Part shown: positions 3,820-7,331 of the stretch, piece after piece
Numbering within the stretch: the first letter of the stretch is position 1
How the letters are laid out: every line of letters starts with the position of its first letter
Assembly: GCA_016867055.1 (NCBI GenBank)
Contig: VGKN01000074.1
Span: 1 to 7,331, forward strand
DNA length: 7,331 nt
Origin: Candidatus Omnitrophota bacterium
Lineage (GTDB): Bacteria > Omnitrophota > Koll11 > VGKN01
Direction: 5' to 3'
The notes under the pieces: generated by a model
The model's input: the letters and a program-made list of their open reading frames with translations, nothing else
Told to the model about the DNA's origin: nothing
Databases searched by the model: none
Position numbers and translations under genes: made by a program

Positions 3820-4533
3820 ATGAGCGTGGTAGCCGAGCAGATAAAAATACTTGTAGAATTGCAAGGTTTTGACTCTCAGATTTATAAATTAAAGAAGTTT
3901 ATTTCAGCTAAACCAAATGAAATCGCTGAACTCAAAAAATCATTCGCAGAGAGGGAGAAGCATATAAAAAGCCTTGAGGAAAAGATTAAAAATTTGCAAC
4001 TTGAAAGAAAGAATAAAGAGATAGAGTTAGAATCAAAAGAGGCAAATATAAAAAAGCTCCAAGAACAGCTCTTTAAGGTAAAAAAGAATGAAGAATATAC
4101 CGCTATTCAGAAAGAGATAAATACCATAAAGGCGGACAATTCTGTTTTAGAAGAAGAGATAATAGGCATCTTAGATAAAATAGATGCAGAGAAGGAAAAT
4201 CTGGAAAAAGAAAAGATAGTTAGCGTAAACGAAGAGAAGATTTTAAATGAAAAAATAAAGACAATAGAAGAAGAAATTGCAAAAGCAAATAGAGAATTAG
4301 GTGAGTTAAATTTTAAAAGAAAAGAGATTGCGACAAAGGCAGATAGCCAAATTCTTACTAAGTATGAAAGAATTCTTGTAAATAAGGATGGGATAGCTCT
4401 CGCCTCCATTGAAAACGAAGCCTGTTCGGGTTGTAATCTAAATGTTCCTCCGCAGGTTATCAATGAGATAAAGATGAATGAAAAGATTATAGTCTGTGAA
4501 AATTGTTCACGCATATTATACATAGATGAGTAG
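3820..4533 (+). CDS. Zinc-ribbon coiled-coil protein (COG1579, CdsZ-like)
   Basis: A 237-residue cytoplasmic protein of the COG1579 family. Residues ~8-185 are almost entirely heptad-rich charged helix, predicted as a long coiled-coil hairpin. The C-terminus is a four-Cys zinc ribbon: Cys202-x2-Cys205 (CSGC) and Cys226-x2-Cys229 (CENC). Family members have been linked to nucleic-acid or nucleotide-related regulation, but the biochemical role is poorly defined and nothing here fixes it. AGGG lies 5 nt before the ATG. The stop codon is 19 nt before the chosen start of rnhA, and a conserved-looking block with rnhA and rnpB follows, so these genes are probably cotranscribed. The length is typical and the gene looks intact. 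Confidence 0.88.
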   Translation: MSVVAEQIKILVELQGFDSQIYKLKKFISAKPNEIAELKKSFAEREKHIKSLEEKIKNLQLERKNKEIELESKEANIKKLQEQLFKVKKNEEYTAIQKEINTIKADNSVLEEEIIGILDKIDAEKENLEKEKIVSVNEEKILNEKIKTIEEEIAKANRELGELNFKRKEIATKADSQILTKYERILVNKDGIALASIENEACSGCNLNVPPQVINEIKMNEKIIVCENCSRILYIDE

Positions 4534-4552
4534 TGAAAAGGAAAGAAGCGCT

Positions 4553-5017
4553 ATGGAGGTTTTTATCGACGGAGCATCCCAGGGGAATCCGGGCCCCTCA
4601 GGTATAGGTGTGGTAATCGTCGATAATACAAAGGAAAAAACTTATACTATAAGTAGATACATCGGAGAGACAACAAATAATGTCAGTGAATATTTGGCGT
4701 TTATATACGCCCTTCTTGAAGCTCTTTCATTAAGGGTAAAAAATTTGACAATCAAAAGTGACAGTCAACTTTTAATAAAACAGTTAAGAGGAGAATTCAG
4801 GGTTAGAGATAAGAATATAAAACTTTTTTTTGATTTGGCCACTCATCTTATTGAAAGGTTTAAAAATATAAATTTGGTTCAGATAGATAGAGGACAAAAT
4901 ACAGAAGCAGATAGATTAGCCACTGGTGCAATAAAGGATTTTTTAAAATCAAAGGAGAAAAAGCATAAAAAGAGAGCAGGCAGGACGGTCGCCTCGAATG
5001 AAAAACTTCTTTTTTAG
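4553..5017 (+). CDS. rnhA: Ribonuclease HI family protein
   Basis: A 154-residue RNase HI-type enzyme, which cuts the RNA strand of RNA-DNA hybrids. All four acidic active-site residues are visible: Asp6 (FIDGASQGNPGPSG), Glu46 (NNVSEY), Asp70 (IKSDSQLL) and Asp120 (NTEADRLA). It is of the compact type that starts directly on the first strand and lacks an N-terminal hybrid-binding domain. I chose ATG 4553 because AAGGAAAG lies 7 nt upstream and MEVFIDGAS fits the family. ATG 4526 would overlap the previous gene and lacks a ribosome site. The final ~14 residues (RAGRTVASNEKLLF) are read from the 5' end of rnpB, so the basic tail is shaped by the RNA gene. The catalytic domain is complete before that overlap. 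Confidence 0.88.
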   Translation: MEVFIDGASQGNPGPSGIGVVIVDNTKEKTYTISRYIGETTNNVSEYLAFIYALLEALSLRVKNLTIKSDSQLLIKQLRGEFRVRDKNIKLFFDLATHLIERFKNINLVQIDRGQNTEADRLATGAIKDFLKSKEKKHKKRAGRTVASNEKLLF

Positions 5018-5409
5018 AAGTTACTTCGGGGAGGAAAGTCCGAGCTCCACAGGGCAGGGTGCTTTGTAACACAGAGTCCCCCCTTCTTGCTTTCGCAAGA
5101 AAGCAAGAAGGGGAGAAGGAAAGTGCCACAGAAAAAATACCGCCCCCATATGTTTGCTTGTGCAAACAAGCAATGGGGGTAAGGGTGAAAAGGCAGTGTA
5201 AGAGACTACCGTCCCGTAGGTGACTACAGGTGCATGGCAAACCCCACCCGGAGAAAGACCAAATAGAAGAAGTAGGTTGCCCGCCATATTCTGCTATATA
5301 GCAGAAACTTCTTGGGTTTGGTCGCTAAAGTTATATGGCAACATATAACATAGATAGATGACTGTCATCTCGAAGTATGGGATACAGAACTCGGCTTATA
5401 TGCCTGCTC
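4974..5409 (+). ncRNA. rnpB: RNase P RNA, bacterial type A
   Basis: The catalytic RNA of RNase P, which trims 5' leaders from pre-tRNAs. The P1 helix pairs GAGCAGGCA (4974-4982) with TGCCTGCTC (5401-5409). Conserved blocks are visible: GAGGAAAGTCCGAGCTCC followed by ACAGGGCAGGGTGC (5031-5063), GGAAAGTGCCACAGAAA (about 5118-5134), GGTAAGGGTGAAAAGG (about 5177-5192), and AAACCCCACCCGG with GACCAAATAG (about 5239-5267). The P12 region is a perfect 15-bp helix with a GCAA tetraloop (5088-5121), and a further long hairpin lies at 5141-5177. These insertions make the RNA (~436 nt) somewhat longer than many type A molecules. The L15 loop reads GGC-AAACC where I would expect GGU for CCA pairing. Its first 44 nt overlap the end of rnhA. 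Confidence 0.93.
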
Positions 5410-5463
5410 CCTATTTTAAAACTGGCAAAAGGAGTATTTGACTTTTAACATAGGAGGATTGAG

Positions 5464-5763
5464 ATGAGGTGCACAAGTTTTTTGATAGTTGTTTCTCTTA
5501 TCATAACTGCTCCATTTAAACCTGTTTTTGCTCAAGAGAAGGCCATTTCTCTTGTGCCATCGAGGGTGGAGTCAGACAAAAATAATGATGGGAAGGTTGA
5601 CTATTGGCAGTTTTATACTGATGGTAAACTTGAAAAGATAGAAGTAGACTCAGACTTTGATGGTACAGTGGATGAGACAATATACTTTAAAGATGGAAAA
5701 CCATATAAGGGAGAAAGAGACACAGATAAAGATGGTATAGCTGACACCTGGTTGTATTATTAA
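5464..5763 (+). CDS. Secreted protein with EF-hand-like calcium-loop repeats
   Basis: A 99-residue exported protein. Residues 1-23 form a signal peptide (hydrophobic FLIVVSLIITAPF, cleavage likely after VFA). The mature part is a 24-residue repeat whose units start at residues 38, 62 and 86. Each opens with an Asp-rich loop (DKNNDGKVD, DSDFDGTVD, DTDKDGIAD) like calcium-binding EF-hand or thrombospondin type 3 loops, followed by an aromatic strand and a DGK turn. The third unit stops after TWLYY, about ten residues short of a full repeat. The AGGAGG box lies 6 nt before the ATG, an excellent site. Calcium binding is inferred from the loops, and the partner or role is unknown. It lies between rnpB and the RAYT with no visible promoter or terminator of its own. 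Confidence 0.75.
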   Translation: MRCTSFLIVVSLIITAPFKPVFAQEKAISLVPSRVESDKNNDGKVDYWQFYTDGKLEKIEVDSDFDGTVDETIYFKDGKPYKGERDTDKDGIADTWLYY

Positions 5764-5815
5764 CGCTTATTAAAAATCTGCACGCAATTCCCTAATTCGG
5801 GGACACATTACTTAA

Positions 5816-5844
5816 TTGACATAATTATTACTTTCCCCTATAAT
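5816..5844 (+). promoter_or_regulatory. Consensus sigma70 promoter of the RAYT gene
   Basis: TTGACA (5816-5821) and TATAAT (5839-5844) are perfect consensus boxes with the ideal 17-nt spacer. The -35 begins 2 nt after the left REP core. The ATG at 5852 begins 8 nt after the -10, at about the expected +1, so the transcript may be leaderless. Confidence 0.8.
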
Positions 5845-5851
5845 TTGCGCT

Positions 5852-6514
5852 ATGGCAAGGATGGCGCGAATTGTCATACCCAATATACCACATCATATTA
5901 CCCAACGCGGTAATAGATCACAGAAAGTTTTCTTTAGCAACAAAGATAAAGCATTTTACCTAAATCTTTTGCATAAACATGGTCAAGAAGCTGGATTAAG
6001 TTTCTGGGCATATTGCTTAATGGATAACCATGTTCACCTAATTGCCGTTCCAGAAAGAGAAGATAGCTTGGCGAAAGGGCTGGGCGATACCCATAAGTAT
6101 TATACGCGTATGATCAATTTCCGAGAAAACTGGAGAGGGTATCTGTGGCAAGGAAGATTCAGTTCTTTTCCTTTAGACGAGAAGTATCTTTATGCTGCCA
6201 TTCGTTATGTTGAACGCAATCCAGTAAGGGCAGGGGTGGTAAAGAAAGCAGAAGATTATGAATTTTCAAGCGCAAAGGCACATGTGTATAAAAAGAAAGA
6301 TTTCTTATTATCGGATAATTTTGTTATAGAAGAGGTGAAAGATTGGAAGGCATTTTTGGCAGAGGACGACAATGAACAAAATATAAAGCTTTTCAGGAAG
6401 CATGCGCGAGTAGGAAGACCATTAGGCCAAGAAGGATTTTTAGAAAAGTTGGAAAAGATAATGGGCAGGATTTTGAAACCACAGAAACCAGGGAGGAAAG
6501 GGAGAAATAAGTGA
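5852..6514 (+). CDS. REP-associated tyrosine transposase (RAYT, Y1/HUH type)
   Basis: A 220-residue single-strand DNA transposase of the Y1 HUH superfamily, the group that nicks and moves REP hairpins. Visible motifs are PHHITQRGN (13-21), YCLMDNHVHLI with the metal-binding His60-Val-His62, and YLYAAIRYVERNPVRAGVV (112-130), where Tyr119 is the likely nucleophile. A C-terminal GRPLG and basic tail (KPGRKGRNK) follow, as in many RAYTs. The length is normal and the active site looks intact. No Shine-Dalgarno precedes ATG 5852 and the promoter places +1 almost on it; ATG 5861 is an alternative start. The stop TGA lies inside the first right-end REP core, so gene and repeat are fused. Confidence 0.9.
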   Translation: MARMARIVIPNIPHHITQRGNRSQKVFFSNKDKAFYLNLLHKHGQEAGLSFWAYCLMDNHVHLIAVPEREDSLAKGLGDTHKYYTRMINFRENWRGYLWQGRFSSFPLDEKYLYAAIRYVERNPVRAGVVKKAEDYEFSSAKAHVYKKKDFLLSDNFVIEEVKDWKAFLAEDDNEQNIKLFRKHARVGRPLGQEGFLEKLEKIMGRILKPQKPGRKGRNK

Positions 6515-6611
6515 TGTGTCCCCGAATTCCCTAAGGGAGAAATAAGTGATGTGTCCCCGAATTCGGAAACCAGGGAGGAAAGGGAGAAATAAGTGATGTG
6601 TCCCCGAATTC
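6484..6611 (+). repeat. Triplicated right-end REP array with 46-bp exact duplication
   Basis: Bases 6484-6529 and 6566-6611 are identical over 46 bp and include the last codons and stop of the transposase. A shorter middle copy (6535-6564) lacks the coding part. All three contain the 16-nt core and GAATTC. The array ends exactly where the permease sequence begins. Confidence 0.85.
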
Positions 6612-7331
6612 ACGGGGTAGCAATCGCGGTTGGAGTATTAGTGAGTTTATTTGGTTTTGACGAGGGTTATCGCCAAGGCCTGGATAATGATATTGATAAA
6701 CTTGGGTACCATCTTTTAGTAACTGCTAAAGGTTGTCCCTATGAGGCAGCGACACTAATGCTTAAAGGTGGTGGAGGCTTGCGTTATATGGATGATGCGG
6801 TTTATAAGAGAATAGTCAGAGACCCGCGCATAGATAAAATTACGCCGCAACTGGTTTCTAGCGTATACAATCAAGAGGGAGGACCCCAGGGTCGCGGCGC
6901 CTTCGCTCTTTACATGGGCATAGAGAAATCGTATCTTGAACTCAAACCATGGTCTAAATTCAAGTCAGGGGGCTGGTTCTTGAGTCCTGATGCCGATGAG
7001 GCGATTATGGGATATGAAGCAGCGGAGGTGGAACAGCGTTCAATAGGAGATAAGATTTTTATACCTACTACCAATAAAGTACTTACTGTTGTAGGAATAT
7101 TTGAACGGACTGGCACTCAGGATGACGGAATAATTTTTGTTCCTTTAGCCACCGCTCAACGCATCTTTAACTTACCGGGAAAGTTGACCGATATAGGGAT
7201 AAAACTAAAAAACATCCAAACTATAGCTGAGTTTGAGGAAGATCTTTATAATGAACCTGGTATTCAGGTAGTTAGCCTGGCGCAGGTGCGAGGAACAATC
7301 ATTAACCTGGTCGCTTCGGCACGAGCCATGG
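6596..7331 (+). CDS. ABC transporter permease, FtsX/MacB type, N-terminus lost, 3'-partial
   Basis: The frame is open to the window edge. It encodes an FtsX/MacB-like permease, the membrane part of ABC systems that act on lipoproteins, peptides or the cell envelope. The visible part is TM1 (GVAIAVGVLVSLFGF), then an extracytoplasmic core: KLGYHLLVTAKGCPYEAA, KITPQLVSS, IGDKIFIPTTNKVLTVVGIFERTGTQDDGIIFVPLATAQRIF. It ends near INLVASARAM, before the second membrane segment. The usual ~20-30 residues before TM1 are missing: real homology starts at about 6614-6617, directly after the REP array. The nearest in-frame start is ATG 6596 inside the last REP core, with purine-rich AAAGGGAGAAA upstream. 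The gene is either rescued by that start or a pseudogene. No sequence resembling the lost 5' end is seen left of the RAYT. Confidence 0.75.
   Translation, partial: MCPRIHGVAIAVGVLVSLFGFDEGYRQGLDNDIDKLGYHLLVTAKGCPYEAATLMLKGGGGLRYMDDAVYKRIVRDPRIDKITPQLVSSVYNQEGGPQGRGAFALYMGIEKSYLELKPWSKFKSGGWFLSPDADEAIMGYEAAEVEQRSIGDKIFIPTTNKVLTVVGIFERTGTQDDGIIFVPLATAQRIFNLPGKLTDIGIKLKNIQTIAEFEEDLYNEPGIQVVSLAQVRGTIINLVASARAM

Larger units (their letters stand above)
5788..6611 (+). mobile_element. RAYT transposon unit with inverted REP ends
   Basis: The left end carries the reverse-oriented core GGGGACACATTACTTA (5799-5814), preceded by AATTC. The right end carries three forward cores TAAGTGATGTGTCCCC at 6508-6523, 6543-6558 and 6590-6605, each followed by GAATTC. 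Between them lie a consensus promoter and a full-length transposase. This is the expected layout of a REP-associated tyrosine transposase with its cognate REPs. The exact left boundary is uncertain by several bases. Confidence 0.75.

Noticed and set aside
4107..4523. Reverse-strand 138-codon frame opposite the zinc-ribbon gene
   Set aside because: It is the Phe/Ser/Ile-rich shadow of a Lys/Glu-rich coiled coil, with no independent coding signs.
4526..4552. Upstream ATG for rnhA overlapping the zinc-ribbon gene
   Set aside because: There is no ribosome site, and the extra nine residues are not expected; ATG 4553 has AAGGAAAG 7 nt upstream.
4860..5287. Two reverse-strand frames across rnpB
   Set aside because: They are antisense to a clear structured RNA, and no promoter or ribosome site was seen.
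6910..7116. Reverse-strand 68-codon frame
   Set aside because: It lies fully within the permease coding sequence and has no recognisable features.

Overview
The window looks like a piece of chromosome from an uncultured, AT-rich bacterium. The housekeeping genes are ordinary bacterial ones: a COG1579 zinc-ribbon coiled-coil protein, a compact RNase HI, bacterial RNase P RNA, five tRNAs with encoded CCA ends, and sigma70-like promoters. The dense repeat load and the REP-associated transposase recall genomes such as Omnitrophota, but that placement is an impression and nothing here proves it.

Layout. Bases 1-483 hold the C-terminal part of a tyrosine recombinase whose frame runs straight through a tRNA-Thr(TGT) gene. 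tRNA-Tyr(GTA) follows, and its last 21 bp are repeated about 196 bp downstream, like an att scar. Bases 613-2904 form an accessory stretch. It holds a hicBA toxin-antitoxin pair with its own promoter and terminator, a 48-aa small ORF, a cluster of short REP-like repeats, two copies of a ~127-bp repeat, the remnant of an unknown gene, and an intact unknown gene. Bases 2952-3624 are a tRNA-Gly(TCC), tRNA-Ile2/Met(CAT), tRNA-Val(CAC) cluster behind a good promoter, with spacers full of inverted repeats. Bases 3820-5409 are a conserved housekeeping block: the zinc-ribbon protein, rnhA and rnpB. The rnpB 5' end lies inside the end of rnhA. Bases 5464-5763 encode a small secreted protein with 24-residue calcium-loop repeats. 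Bases 5788-6611 are a complete REP-associated tyrosine transposase (RAYT) unit with inverted REP ends, a consensus promoter and a triplicated right end. The window closes with an FtsX/MacB-type ABC permease that lost its N-terminus at the RAYT boundary.

How it fits together. One mobile family, the RAYT and its 16-nt core TAAGTGATGTGTCCCC, accounts for at least eleven repeat cores in three places, the loss of the permease 5' end, and probably the truncated gene near 2270. A second, distinct repeat system sits at the tRNA 3' ends. At three tRNA genes an inverted repeat begins within the CCA end, its arm sequence differs at each locus, and a conserved 17-nt block CCCGAG-N5-CGAGG follows. I could not assign that module to any known class, and it is the best candidate here for something undescribed.
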